DNA from: Dehalococcoidia bacterium
GTDB taxonomy: Bacteria > Chloroflexota > Dehalococcoidia > Lucifugimonadales > UBA3495
Direction: 5' to 3'
Assembly: GCA_021295965.1 (NCBI GenBank)
Contig: JAGWBI010000003.1
Location: 4,719-68,718, forward strand
DNA: 64,000 bases
The notes below the pieces were generated by a model. The model was not told the DNA's origin and did not search any database. It saw only the letters and a program-made list of their open reading frames with translations. Shown here in pieces: positions 7,175 to 15,760 of the stretch (position 1 is its first letter; each line of letters begins with the position of its first letter). A program made the translations under genes and the position numbers.

Positions 7175-7984
7175 TTGCTCCCCATTTCCGACGGCGGCCG
7201 GCCTCGGGGAACCTTCCCTTACGTCAATGCCGTTCTCATCGGCCTGAACACCCTCGTCTTTCTCTACGAGATTGGCGTCGGGGGCTTCGGTTTTCTGTTC
7301 GGCGGCAGCAACCTCGGCATTTTCGTCTTCTTCTTAAAGTTCGGCTTCATTCCGGCTGAACTCACCTCGGGTCAGGGGTTTGAGATTCTACCCTTGGGCC
7401 AGGGTGTGAACGTCGCGTCGCCCATCCCAACTTGGGCGACGATGCTGACGTGCATGTTCATCCACGGCGGATTGATGCACTTCATCGGCAATATGCTGTT
7501 CCTGTGGGTGTTCGGCGACAACATTGAAGACACCTTCGGACACCTCAAGTACCTGGCGTTCTACCTGGTCTCCGGCGTTCTCGCTACATTGGCCCACTAT
7601 GCCATCGACCCTTCTTCTCAGACTCCCCTCGTTGGAGCCAGCGGCGCAATATCAGGCGTCATGGGCGCCTACCTTCTGCTCTACCCGGGCAACCGCATCC
7701 GAACGCTCATCATCTATTTCTTAATAACCGTAATCGAGCTGCGGGCGGTGTGGCTCCTCCTGATTTGGATCGCTTTGCAAACCGTCCAGGGCCTCCTGTC
7801 CATCGGCGTCAGCGATCAGGTCAGCACCGCGTTTTTCGCTCACATCGGCGGCTTTGTTATAGGGGTAGTCGTGGGCACGGTGGTGAGGATGATTATCGGG
7901 GATCCCTCCGGCTACGGCGGCGGAAGGCGCGGCGACGGTTATCACCGGCAACCGCAGTACTGGCGGGGTCGCAGAATCGATTGA
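7175..7984 (+). CDS. Rhomboid-family intramembrane serine protease
   Basis: A 269-residue membrane protein with about six hydrophobic segments. The rhomboid core is intact: HFIGNMLFLWVFGDNIED, the catalytic serine in GASGAISGVMGAYL near residue 150, and the catalytic histidine in AHIGGFVIGVVVG near residue 228. The TTG at 7175, two bases after the previous stop, fits the conserved N-terminus (ISDGGRPRGTFPYVNAVL); no ATG lies closer. The C-terminus is a short, basic Gly/Arg-rich tail. It probably cleaves membrane-anchored substrates, identity unknown. Confidence 0.9.
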   Translation: MLPISDGGRPRGTFPYVNAVLIGLNTLVFLYEIGVGGFGFLFGGSNLGIFVFFLKFGFIPAELTSGQGFEILPLGQGVNVASPIPTWATMLTCMFIHGGLMHFIGNMLFLWVFGDNIEDTFGHLKYLAFYLVSGVLATLAHYAIDPSSQTPLVGASGAISGVMGAYLLLYPGNRIRTLIIYFLITVIELRAVWLLLIWIALQTVQGLLSIGVSDQVSTAFFAHIGGFVIGVVVGTVVRMIIGDPSGYGGGRRGDGYHRQPQYWRGRRID

Positions 7985-8045
7985 CGCCGCCAGCCTGAAC
8001 GGCGTGACGGCGCCTCTTTCTGGGTCCGTGCGGGTGGTTTGCCCG

Positions 8046-8933
8046 TTACGCCTCCGGGAAGGGTATCAATCCCAGTATCTCCCGAGCCTGCTGCGGCGTA
8101 GCCGGCTCCCTTCCGTGCAGCCGGGCCATGGTGACCGCCCACTCGATGTACTGGGCGTTGGACGTGGGCTGCGGGTTGTTGGGCAGGAAGGGACTGTCTT
8201 CCATCCCGACGCGAATGTGCGCCCCCGTGGCAATGGCGATGGCGCACAGCGGGAAAGTCTGTCCCATGCTGCTGTGAGCCAGCCAGGTGGCTTCGGGATA
8301 ATGCTCGCGGATGGTGTCGGCGATGAGCATATAGTTGCGCGGCGAACCGACCATGTTCAGCCGACCATCGCCCCAATGGGCGCCGGGCTCTACCAGGAAG
8401 TATCGAGAATCCCTGATATAGCCTTCCCGCATCAGCGTGATGGCGGCGTTGACGTTTCCCACGTCATGCACCGCAGGCTCGGGGAATGTCCCGCGCTGGT
8501 AGCAGGCGTCCAGCGTGGCCACGATGTCCTCAAACGAGTTGGGACTGGTCACCGTGCGCCGTTGCCCGGTATCCGCGTCCAGCACCCACCGGGTTCCGGA
8601 GCCCAGGTTCAGCGACACCATCTCCACCGGCTGCGGGGTTTCCAACAGGTATCGCGTCACCGCGTCCACCGGAACGTGGGCCTGCCGCGCCGTGGTGTGG
8701 TTCAGCGCCAAATCGCACTGCGCCCGGATCATGGCGTCGGTCTGGGCATACCACGCCGGGTCGTAGCTGATGCCGCCATCCGGCGTCCGGGCGTGGATAT
8801 GCACAATGGACGCGCCCGCTTCGTAACACCGCACCGCCTCCTGCGCCACTTCCTCCGGCGTCCACGGGACGTTGGGGTTGTCCTCGCGCCCCCGGCTCCC
8901 GTTCAAGCATCCCTTGATGATGATAGTGTCCAT
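8046..8933 (-). CDS. BKACE (beta-keto acid cleavage, DUF849) family enzyme
   Basis: A 295-residue protein of the 3-keto-5-aminohexanoate-cleavage family. These Zn enzymes condense a beta-keto acid with acetyl-CoA and split it into acetoacetate and a CoA ester. The N-terminal IIIKGCLNGSRGR, the Zn-ligand motif SIVHIHARTPDGG near residue 45, the RYFLVEPGAHWGDG region and the late HIRVGMEDSPF segment fit the family. I start at ATG 8933, eight bases after GAGGA; an ATG two codons earlier touches that site. It is isolated, between convergent and divergent plus-strand genes. Substrate specificity varies widely in this family and is not predictable here. Confidence 0.88.
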   Translation of the reverse strand: MDTIIIKGCLNGSRGREDNPNVPWTPEEVAQEAVRCYEAGASIVHIHARTPDGGISYDPAWYAQTDAMIRAQCDLALNHTTARQAHVPVDAVTRYLLETPQPVEMVSLNLGSGTRWVLDADTGQRRTVTSPNSFEDIVATLDACYQRGTFPEPAVHDVGNVNAAITLMREGYIRDSRYFLVEPGAHWGDGRLNMVGSPRNYMLIADTIREHYPEATWLAHSSMGQTFPLCAIAIATGAHIRVGMEDSPFLPNNPQPTSNAQYIEWAVTMARLHGREPATPQQAREILGLIPFPEA

Positions 8934-9084
8934 AGTCATTCCTCTGCCTTGGCGCTGCGTCTGTTCCGGGGATTATATGTCGGGCAGTGCGGTTTGTGCC
9001 ATTGGCGGGTCGCCGGGTATGCTGTAGCCGGCAGTGCGCCGCACGATTCAGCGAACCTGTGATGCTGCCGTATCGGAGGGTACA

Positions 9085-9399
9085 ATGGCACTGACACAAA
9101 ACAACCCGCCCCGGCGACTCTCTGGCGGAAAGCTGAAAATGTATGTCAAGGGTCACCGCGTGACCTGGGGCCAAGCCTTGACTAAAGGCAAAGCTCTGTA
9201 CGAGAAAATCCGCAGCGAACTGGAAGCCAACCACGCAGGGCAGTACGTGTACATCGACGTTTACAGCGGCGACCACGAAGTAGCGCCCGACCGCAAAACC
9301 GCAGAACGCCGTATGTTCGAGCGACACCCCGACGCCGTTCTGTGGGGCCGAACCATTGGGCATGAGGGAAATGACAAGGCGGCTAATTGCTATGACTAG
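9085..9399 (+). CDS. Hypothetical protein upstream of retropepsin-like protease
   Basis: A 104-residue soluble protein I do not recognise. ATG 9085 is preceded by CGGAGGG. The sequence is basic at the N-terminus (PPRRLSGGKLKMYVKG) and then mixed alpha/beta, with VYIDVYSGDHEVAPDRKTAERR in the middle and a conserved-looking RHPDAVLWGRTIG near the end. The last codons overlap the start of the next gene, an aspartic-protease-like protein, so the two are probably made together and may interact. Confidence 0.7.
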   Translation: MALTQNNPPRRLSGGKLKMYVKGHRVTWGQALTKGKALYEKIRSELEANHAGQYVYIDVYSGDHEVAPDRKTAERRMFERHPDAVLWGRTIGHEGNDKAANCYD

Positions 9400-9820
9400 C
9401 GGTTGGATTACTGACGACAGGCAGCCTCAGATCGATCTCGTCCTGATTGATGGAAACGACATTATTGATGGAAACGACATTCAGCGTACGGTAACGTTCC
9501 TGGTCGATACTGGGTACGATGGTCATCTGGTTATACCGCCCAACACCGTCCGCGACTTGGCCCTTACACCCACCGGGGAGACGCACGACGTCACTGTTGC
9601 TGGCGGTGAACGCCAGGACTGGCCGACCTACCGCGCCAACGTCTATTGGAACGACCGGTTGCGCGATGTAGAAGTTCTGGAGTCGGACACCCCACCCCTG
9701 CTCGGCATGGCGATGCTGGACGACCCCTCAGCCGGCTATGCCGACCGCCTTACCATCGACGCTGCTGACCGCAACGTGCTCATCGAGCATAACCCGCCGC
9801 CATCGCTCACCGAGGATTAA
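9392..9820 (+). CDS. Retropepsin-like (clan AA) aspartic protease
   Basis: A 142-residue protein with the single active-site motif FLVDTGYDGHLVIP near residue 45, and LLGMAML near 105 in the position of the second retropepsin motif. Such one-domain proteins act as homodimers, each chain giving one catalytic Asp. I use ATG 9392, which overlaps the stop of the upstream gene by eight bases; starts at 9371 or TTG 9356 are also possible. Residues around 20-31 contain an exact six-residue duplication (IDGNDI twice), from an 18-bp tandem repeat, just before the active-site strand. Confidence 0.75.
   Translation: MTSGWITDDRQPQIDLVLIDGNDIIDGNDIQRTVTFLVDTGYDGHLVIPPNTVRDLALTPTGETHDVTVAGGERQDWPTYRANVYWNDRLRDVEVLESDTPPLLGMAMLDDPSAGYADRLTIDAADRNVLIEHNPPPSLTED
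9446..9481 (+). repeat. 18-bp tandem duplication inside protease gene
   Basis: ATTGATGGAAACGACATT occurs twice without interruption (9446-9463, 9464-9481). It keeps the frame and adds six residues. Exact identity points to a recent slippage event. Confidence 0.9.
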
Positions 9821-9861
9821 CGCTTGGCGCTAGGCCGCGCATCCCAACGGTTCGCCCGCTA

Positions 9862-9870
9862 TGCTATCAT
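9862..9870 (+). promoter_or_regulatory. Extended -10 promoter for molybdo-hydroxylase gene
   Basis: TGCTATCAT at 9862-9870 has the TG-N-TATNAT form of an extended -10 box and lies 74 bases before the start of the large molybdenum subunit gene. No convincing -35 is seen. Confidence 0.5.
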
Positions 9871-9944
9871 ACCGCTGACTCCGGGCCGCCGCGTTATCGG
9901 CCCGCGTTCAACCAGCACTCATATAACTTCCGGAGGAAGAACCA

Positions 9945-12269
9945 ATGCCGGACTACACCCCCAATATGGTCCTTACCAGCGACAAGGAATACAAAGTTGT
10001 CGGCACTCGCCCGGTGCGTCACGACGGCGCGGACAAAGTGACCGGCATCGCCCGCTATAGCGCCGATCTGAACCTGCCGGGGATGCTGTATGGGAAGGTG
10101 CTCCGCAGCCCTCACGCCCACGCGCGCATCAGGTCCATCGACACGAGCAAGGCCGAGGCCATGCCCGGCGTGCGCGCCGTCATCACCGGCGCCGACATCG
10201 TGGAGCCAACCGGCCGGGCCTCCGACCTCGCCGAAGGCGCGATGATCAACTTCAAGTTCCTGAGCAACAACATCATGGCCCAAGACAAGGCCCTCTACAA
10301 GGGCCATGCCCTGGCCGCCGTGGCCGCCATCAACCCCCATGTGGCGGAGGAAGCCCTGGCCCTCATCGACGTGGACTACGAGGTTCTCCCACCGGTGATG
10401 CGCGCCCAAGACGCGATGTCCGAGGGTGCGACACTGGTGCATGATCGCCTGGCGGCATTGAATAGCGCCGCTACTCGGGCCGGCGGCATCCTGGACGACG
10501 ACGACGGCTCCACCGGCACGAATATTGCCAACCGTTTTGAATTCCGCATGGGTGATCTGGACGCCGGGTTCAGGGAAGCCGATATCGTTGTGGAGCGCAG
10601 TGTCTCCACTTCCGCCGTCCACCAGGGCTACATTGAACCCCACAGCGGCACGGCCATGTGGCACCAGGACGGCAGCCTGACCATTTGGTCCAGCAGCCAG
10701 GGCCACTTCACAGTGCGCGAACATACGGCGCGACTGGTCGGCGTACCCGTCTCCAAGGTCAAGGCCATTCCCATGGAAATCGGCGGTGGTTTTGGCGCGA
10801 AACTCGCCGTTTATATGGAACCTTTGGCCGCCCTGCTGGCCAAAAAGGCCCACGCTCCCGTCAAGGTTGCAATGAACCGCACCGAGGTATTTGAGGCCAC
10901 CGGGCCCACGTCGGGAACGGAAATAGCCTGTAAAATCGGCGCTACCAACGACGGAAAGATTACCGCCGCTGAAGTCCACCTCATCTTCGAGGCCGGAGCC
11001 TTCCCCGGCTCGCCGGTGGCCGGCGCCGCCAACTGCGTGCTGGCGGCCTACGACATCGCCAACACCTACATCGAAGGCTACGACATCGTGGTCAACCGGC
11101 CCAAGACGGCGGCCTATCGCGCCCCCGGTTCGCCCGCCGCCGCCTACTGCGTGGAGGTCGCGCTGGACGAACTGGCCGAAAAGCTTGGTATCGACCCCAT
11201 CGACCTTCGCGTGATCAACAGCGCAAAGGAAGGCACGCGCCGGCCCACCGGTCCGCTAACCCCCAAGGTGGGCTATGTCGAGACCCTGGAAGCAACCAAG
11301 TCTCATCCCCATTACGCGGCTCCCAAAAACGGGAAGCGCGTCGGACGCGGCGTTGCCTCCGGCTTCTGGGGCAACAACACCGGCCCGGCCGCAGCCGTCG
11401 CCCTGGTCAACCCGGACGGTACGGTGACTTTGACGGAAGGCTCCCCCGACATTGGCGGAACCCGCGCCTCGGTGTCCCAGCAGTTCGCCGAGGTCCTGGG
11501 CATCGCCGCTGAGGACGTCCACCCGCAGATTGGCGACACCGACAGCATCGGTTTCACCTCCAACACCGGCGGCAGCAGCGTCACGTTCAAGACCGGTTTC
11601 GCGGCATACACCGCCGCACAGGACGTGAAGCAGCAGATGATCGCCCGAGCCGCCCGCATCTGGGAAGTGGAGCCGGAGGATGTGCTCTACGAAGACGGCG
11701 CGCTCAAGCACCGTTCCGACGACCAACTCCAGATGACCTTCCAGCAACTGGCGGCTCGGCAGGTTCCCACCGGCGGCCCCATAGTCGGGCGCGGCGGCGT
11801 GAACCCCGGCGGCGCCGGCCCGTGCATTGGAGTCCACATCGTTGACGTGGAAGTTGACGAGGATACCGGCAAGGTGGATGTCGTGCGCTACACGGCCATC
11901 CAGGACGCCGGCAAGGCCATCCACCCCTCCTACGTGGAGGGACAGATCCAGGGCGGCGCGGTCCAAGGCATCGGCTGGGCCCTTAACGAGGAATACTACA
12001 TCAGCGATCAGGGCCATATGCTAAATTCCAGCTTCCTCGATTACCGCATGCCCACGAGTCTGGACCTGCCCATGATCGACACCTGCATCGTCGAGGTGGA
12101 CAACCCCAACCATCCTTACGGTGTGCGTGGCGTCGGCGAAGTGCCCATCGTCCCTCCCATGGCCGCCATCGCCAACGCCATCTACGACGCCATAGGCGTG
12201 CGTTTGACCGTTCTGCCCATGAACCCGGGTAACGTCCTGGAAGCGCTGTGGGAGAAGAACGGGAATTAG
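9945..12269 (+). CDS. Xanthine dehydrogenase-family molybdopterin-binding subunit
   Basis: A 774-residue molybdo-hydroxylase large subunit. Residues 15-130 form the a/b-hammerhead domain (RPVRHDGADKVTGIARYSAD, GKVLRSPHAHARI). The cofactor-binding part includes EIGGGFGAKLAVYMEP near 281, TAAYRAPGSPAAAYCVE near 390, and the catalytic glutamate in VRGVGEVPIVPPMAAIANA near 735. CGGAGGAAG precedes ATG 9945. These enzymes hydroxylate aldehydes, purines or aromatic heterocycles using water. The FAD and 2Fe-2S subunits are not adjacent, so either they lie elsewhere or another electron acceptor is used. A MoaD-like gene follows, and moaA/moaC for the cofactor are 2-3 kb away. Confidence 0.93.
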   Translation: MPDYTPNMVLTSDKEYKVVGTRPVRHDGADKVTGIARYSADLNLPGMLYGKVLRSPHAHARIRSIDTSKAEAMPGVRAVITGADIVEPTGRASDLAEGAMINFKFLSNNIMAQDKALYKGHALAAVAAINPHVAEEALALIDVDYEVLPPVMRAQDAMSEGATLVHDRLAALNSAATRAGGILDDDDGSTGTNIANRFEFRMGDLDAGFREADIVVERSVSTSAVHQGYIEPHSGTAMWHQDGSLTIWSSSQGHFTVREHTARLVGVPVSKVKAIPMEIGGGFGAKLAVYMEPLAALLAKKAHAPVKVAMNRTEVFEATGPTSGTEIACKIGATNDGKITAAEVHLIFEAGAFPGSPVAGAANCVLAAYDIANTYIEGYDIVVNRPKTAAYRAPGSPAAAYCVEVALDELAEKLGIDPIDLRVINSAKEGTRRPTGPLTPKVGYVETLEATKSHPHYAAPKNGKRVGRGVASGFWGNNTGPAAAVALVNPDGTVTLTEGSPDIGGTRASVSQQFAEVLGIAAEDVHPQIGDTDSIGFTSNTGGSSVTFKTGFAAYTAAQDVKQQMIARAARIWEVEPEDVLYEDGALKHRSDDQLQMTFQQLAARQVPTGGPIVGRGGVNPGGAGPCIGVHIVDVEVDEDTGKVDVVRYTAIQDAGKAIHPSYVEGQIQGGAVQGIGWALNEEYYISDQGHMLNSSFLDYRMPTSLDLPMIDTCIVEVDNPNHPYGVRGVGEVPIVPPMAAIANAIYDAIGVRLTVLPMNPGNVLEALWEKNGN

Positions 12270-12278
12270 TTGCCACTC

Positions 12279-12304
12279 AGGGGCGAATAATTATTCGCCC
12301 CTGC
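12279..12304. repeat. Perfect 26-bp palindrome, family B
   Basis: CAGGGGCGAATAA and its exact complement form a 26-bp palindrome between the molybdo-hydroxylase and MoaD-like genes. A near-identical copy lies at 34298 after sdhB, and the GGGGCG half recurs at 37427, 38465 and 50547. Confidence 0.85.
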
Positions 12305-12325
12305 CACAATTGACTGGGGGCTGAA

Positions 12326-12595
12326 ATGGCAGACGTTTGGATACCCCCGCAAATGCAGCGCATCACCGGGGCTCCGGATCGGGTGCAGGTTGACGGCGCC
12401 ACCGTGCGCCAGGTGATCAACAACCTGGAACGGATTCATCCGGGCATGAAAGAACTGCTTTACGACGAAGAGATGGACGACATCACGCCGGGTCTGGCGG
12501 TGATCGTGGATGGCGACGTGAGCCAGTTGGGTCTGATGGAACGGGTGAGCGAGGATACCGAAATGCACTTCCTCCCCGCCATCGGAGGCGGATAG
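12326..12595 (+). CDS. MoaD/ThiS-like ubiquitin-fold sulfur carrier
   Basis: An 89-residue beta-grasp protein ending in AIGGG, so a Gly-Gly tail suitable for thiocarboxylation is present at or one residue before the C-terminus. Motifs such as ATVRQVINNLERIHPGM, PGLAVIVDGD and DTEMHFLPAIGGG are typical of MoaD/ThiS. These proteins donate sulfur to molybdopterin, thiamin or other products. Proximity to a molybdoenzyme and to moaA/moaC supports a role in molybdopterin synthesis. The extra trailing Gly and distance from any MoaE leave the exact pathway open. Confidence 0.82.
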   Translation: MADVWIPPQMQRITGAPDRVQVDGATVRQVINNLERIHPGMKELLYDEEMDDITPGLAVIVDGDVSQLGLMERVSEDTEMHFLPAIGGG

Positions 12596-12687
12596 CAAAT
12601 TTTGCGAGGAGGAGCGAACTGAATTGCCCCGAGCGCTGCGCTCCGTCCCTTGAAAATCCGGCCCGCCTCTGGCAAGATTAGCCTACT

Positions 12688-13602
12688 ATGATGATTGGCG
12701 CATTTGAACTGCAGGAACCCTTGCCCGAGTTGAGGGACCCCCATGTGTTTGCCATGATCCGCCCCTGGGTGGACGTGGGCAGCGTGGGTACCCTGACCCT
12801 CAATCGGTTGGAACGATATCTTGGCTCAAGAGAATTGGGCCGGCTCCACCGGCCCGGCGAGTTCTTCGATTTCACCCGCTACCGGCCCAGCATGCGCCTG
12901 GTGGAGAATGAACGTCGGGTTCGTATCCCCAACAGCATCATCCGGTACGCCACCACCGAAAACGGTCCGGACTACCTCTTCTTCCACCTGCGCGAACCCC
13001 ACTCCAACAGCGAAACCTACACGGAATCCATCCTGCAGGTGGTCGAATCCTTTAACGTCAAGCGGTACTGCCGCCTGGGGGCAATGTACGACGCCGTACC
13101 GCACACTCGCCCTCTGCTGGTCACCGGTTCTTTGGGGGCCGTGCCTCAGCTCCGGCCCGTCCCCAACCTGAAGCTCCGGGGCAGCACCTACCAGGGGCCG
13201 ACCACGATAATGAACCTGGTGTCCGACGGCATCGAGCGGATGGAGATTGAAGCCATCAACTTCATGGTTCACCTGCCCCAGTACGTCCAGTTGGACGAGG
13301 ACTACAACGGCACGGCCAGGATGATCGAAGTGCTCTCATCGGTGTACTCGGAGATTCCCGCGGACCTGGCGCCGACGCGCCGCGGCCAACGGCAATACCG
13401 GGAGTTGAACGCAGCGGTCGAACGCAATTCCGACCTGCAAGGCTTGATCCGCCAGATGGAAGATTACTACGACACCAACGAAGCCGAGGCGCCGGTTTCC
13501 GGAGAGAGCAGCGAGGAATCCGCGGATGCCGTCGCCTTGTCACCCGAGATTGAACAGTTCCTCAGCGAGTTGGGCGAGGAATTCGGCCAACGCGAGGAAT
13601 AG
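12688..13602 (+). CDS. PAC2 (proteasome assembly chaperone 2-like) family protein
   Basis: A 304-residue protein of the PAC2 family, known from archaea, actinobacteria and Chloroflexota. Telling stretches are DYLFFHLREPHSNSETYTES, YCRLGAMYDAVPHTRP, TGSLGAVP and GPTTIMNLVSDGIERM, followed by INFMVHLPQYVQLDEDYNGT. The last 60 residues are acidic and probably flexible. The biochemical role of bacterial PAC2 proteins is unsettled; ligase- or chaperone-like functions have been proposed. A possible TTGAAA at 12650 and CAAGAT at 12673 would place the transcript start at or very near ATG 12688. Confidence 0.8.
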   Translation: MMIGAFELQEPLPELRDPHVFAMIRPWVDVGSVGTLTLNRLERYLGSRELGRLHRPGEFFDFTRYRPSMRLVENERRVRIPNSIIRYATTENGPDYLFFHLREPHSNSETYTESILQVVESFNVKRYCRLGAMYDAVPHTRPLLVTGSLGAVPQLRPVPNLKLRGSTYQGPTTIMNLVSDGIERMEIEAINFMVHLPQYVQLDEDYNGTARMIEVLSSVYSEIPADLAPTRRGQRQYRELNAAVERNSDLQGLIRQMEDYYDTNEAEAPVSGESSEESADAVALSPEIEQFLSELGEEFGQREE

Positions 13603-13625
13603 AACCCGCCCCCTGCGAAAGCGGA

Positions 13626-13657
13626 AAAGGCCGGGTCATACGACCCGGCCTTTCTTT
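13626..13657 (+). terminator. Intrinsic terminator after PAC2 gene
   Basis: A 12-bp perfect stem (AAAGGCCGGGTC at 13626-13637, complement 13642-13653) with a 4-base loop is followed by CTTTAG. Upstream A residues allow it to act in the reverse direction too, for the facing tRNA gene. Confidence 0.8.
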
Positions 13658-13675
13658 AGCGCTCAAACGCGATTA

Positions 13676-13750
13676 TGGTGGCGACGGATGGATTCGAACC
13701 AACGACCTAGCGCTTATGAAGCGCCCGCTCTGCCACTGAGCTACGTCGCC
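13676..13750 (-). tRNA. tRNA-Met (CAU)
   Basis: On the minus strand a full cloverleaf reads from GGCGACG at 13750: 7-bp acceptor with CGTCGCC, D arm GCTC/GAGC, anticodon stem GGCGC/GCGCT around loop TTCATAA, T loop TTCGAAT, then A and an encoded CCA (13678-13676). The anticodon is CAU. The anticodon stem lacks the three G-C pairs of initiators, so it is an elongator Met tRNA, or possibly the Ile tRNA with lysidine-modified CAU. Confidence 0.93.
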
Positions 13751-13833
13751 CACCGCGCAGCCACGGCCAGACGCCGACGCTACCGCGCTCAAGAATATGG
13801 TAAGGGGCGTACCATCGGGTTGTCAATTGGATA

Positions 13834-14202
13834 ATGGCTACTTCCGACGCTCAAGATTCCCAGACCGTGCTGGCGGATGCCGCCGTTCAAATGGAGTCTT
13901 TGGTCGTCCGCTTGTGCCGCCAATTGGACCCGTTCCCGAGGTTCCTTGGCATGGCCACCATCCAGGCGATAGAGCTTGACCCCACCCCGACGCCCAACCC
14001 CAACCTGGGATGCGTCGTCCTGACGCCGGACGGCGGCATCGCCGAATTGGACGTTACCGCAATACCGGGGATCGTGGGTGTCCTGGAAGTTGACCAGGTG
14101 GAGCAGTTCACGCCCCTTGACCTGAACACCAGCGAATACCTAGTTTACCTCACCGAAGCTATCCGAGTCCTGGCGTCCGAACTGGCTGGTCGCGGCGGTT
14201 AG
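13834..14202 (+). CDS. Hypothetical protein
   Basis: A 122-residue protein I do not recognise. It is rich in hydrophobic and acidic residues with no membrane segment. The centre reads [20 protein letters not shown], followed by [19 protein letters not shown] and [20 protein letters not shown]. It looks like a compact alpha/beta domain. Its stop codon overlaps the moaC stop by four bases in a convergent arrangement. No functional context is evident. Confidence 0.65.
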   Translation: MATSDAQDSQTVLADAAVQMESLVVRLCRQLDPFPRFLGMATIQAIELDPTPTPNPNLGCVVLTPDGGIAELDVTAIPGIVGVLEVDQVEQFTPLDLNTSEYLVYLTEAIRVLASELAGRGG

Positions 14203-14708
14203 CCGTCTGTAAGATCAACGTCGCCGGACTGCCCGCCGGTCTTGCGCAGCAGCCGAATCCCGTCAATGCGCACTCCGCGATCCACCGCCTTGCACATATC
14301 GTAAACCGTCAACGCGGCCACCGACACGGCGGTTAACGCTTCCATCTCCACACCGGTCTTGCCCGACGTAGTCGCCGTGGCCGTGACCGAGACCCGGCTC
14401 TCCGGTTCATCCAGCGTGAGCTCCACGTCCACCTTGTTCAAAGGGAGCGGATGGCACAATGGGATCAGTTCCGCCGTCCGTTTCGCGCCCATAATCCCGG
14501 CCAGTTGGGCGATGGTTAGAACGTCCCCTTTCTTCATCAATCCGTCGCGGATGAGGGCCAGGGTTTCGGGTTGCATCACCACGTAACCGCCGGCCTGCGC
14601 GAACCGGTCGGTAATCGGTTTCCAGCCCACGTCAACCATGCGGGCGCTGCCGTCCTCGGCCAGGTGGGTCAGACGGTCGGCGGGCTTGTTCGCGTTTTCG
14701 GTGGTCAT
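14199..14708 (-). CDS. moaC: Cyclic pyranopterin monophosphate synthase MoaC
   Basis: A 169-residue MoaC, which completes conversion of the MoaA product to cyclic pyranopterin monophosphate in molybdenum cofactor synthesis. Conserved blocks are [30 protein letters not shown] with the catalytic-region His, [19 protein letters not shown] and the closing [14 protein letters not shown]. It follows moaA by 12 bases on the same strand, so the two are one operon. Length is normal for the family. Confidence 0.96.
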   Translation of the reverse strand: MTTENANKPADRLTHLAEDGSARMVDVGWKPITDRFAQAGGYVVMQPETLALIRDGLMKKGDVLTIAQLAGIMGAKRTAELIPLCHPLPLNKVDVELTLDEPESRVSVTATATTSGKTGVEMEALTAVSVAALTVYDMCKAVDRGVRIDGIRLLRKTGGQSGDVDLTDG

Positions 14709-14720
14709 ATGGGCCTCCCG

Positions 14721-15737
14721 CTAACCGCCAATGTGGTACATCTCGACTTTCGGGCGTGCGTTGTCTCGCGTTGCCGTGTTCGCGGTCCGTTCCTCGGAAT
14801 AACGGTCCCGCCGCACCTTCCACATACCTGCGATGATGCCGGCCAATTCCTCGTCATCAGCCCCGTCCCTCATTGGCCCGCGCAGGTCAACGCCATCCGT
14901 GGCGAACAAGCAGGTGTAGATTTTTCCGTCCGTGGAGAGCCTCGCCCGGGTGCAGTTGGCGCAGAACGGCTGCGTGACTGATGCGATAACACCGATCTCC
15001 CCTTCGCCGTCCCGGTACCGCCAGCGATTTGCCACCTCGCCGACGTAATTGGGTTCTGCGGGTTCCATCGGCAACTCCGCGTCGATCATGCCGACGATTT
15101 CGGCGGCGGACACCACCTGATCCAGTTTCCAACCGTTGCGATTACCCACGTCCATGTATTCGATGAATCGGACGATATGCCCGCTGCCTTTGAAATGACG
15201 GGCCAAGTCCACGATGGTGTGGTCGTTGACGCCTTTCTGAACTACGGCGTTGATTTTGACGGGCGACAAACCGGCAGCAGCAGCCCGGTTGATGCCGTCC
15301 AGCACCCGACGTGTGCCGAAACCCCGCCCGTTCATCTGCTTGAACACCGCATCGTCCAGCGAATCCAGGCTGACGGTGATGCGGTGCAGGCCAGCTTCCG
15401 CCAGTTGGCTCGCCTGCTGCGCCAGCAGATAGCCGTTGGTGGTCAGGGTAATGTCGTCAGCGCCGGGAATCTCCGAGAGTTGGCTGATCAGTTTGGGAAG
15501 GTCCACCCGCAGCAACGGCTCCCCGCCGGTGATACGGAGTTTGTTCACTCCGGCGGTGACGAATAATCCGGCCAGACGCGCGATTTCCTCGAACGTCAGT
15601 ATCTCGTCCTTGGGCAAGAACTCATACGCCTCTCCGAATATTTCGGCCGGCATGCAGTATGGACACCGGAAATTGCAACGGTCGGTGACCGAGATCCGGA
15701 GATCCCGCAACGGGCGGCCAAACAGGTCGGTGATCAT
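14721..15737 (-). CDS. moaA: GTP 3',8-cyclase MoaA
   Basis: A 338-residue radical-SAM enzyme that cyclises GTP in the first step of molybdenum cofactor synthesis. The radical-SAM cluster motif CNFRCPYC is at residues 20-27, the [11 protein letters not shown] loop near 68, and the second iron-sulfur cluster ligands [11 protein letters not shown] and YTCLFA lie in the C-terminal third. The protein ends in Gly-Gly, as required for activity in known MoaA. It leads a moaA-moaC pair. The cofactor could serve the nearby xanthine-dehydrogenase-type enzyme. Confidence 0.96.
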   Translation of the reverse strand: MITDLFGRPLRDLRISVTDRCNFRCPYCMPAEIFGEAYEFLPKDEILTFEEIARLAGLFVTAGVNKLRITGGEPLLRVDLPKLISQLSEIPGADDITLTTNGYLLAQQASQLAEAGLHRITVSLDSLDDAVFKQMNGRGFGTRRVLDGINRAAAAGLSPVKINAVVQKGVNDHTIVDLARHFKGSGHIVRFIEYMDVGNRNGWKLDQVVSAAEIVGMIDAELPMEPAEPNYVGEVANRWRYRDGEGEIGVIASVTQPFCANCTRARLSTDGKIYTCLFATDGVDLRGPMRDGADDEELAGIIAGMWKVRRDRYSEERTANTATRDNARPKVEMYHIGG

Positions 15738-15760
15738 AAAGGCGATTTACGGACGGTTGG

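Noticed and set aside
9894-10979. 361-codon minus-strand open frame
   Set aside because: It lies opposite the molybdo-hydroxylase gene and shows no family resemblance.
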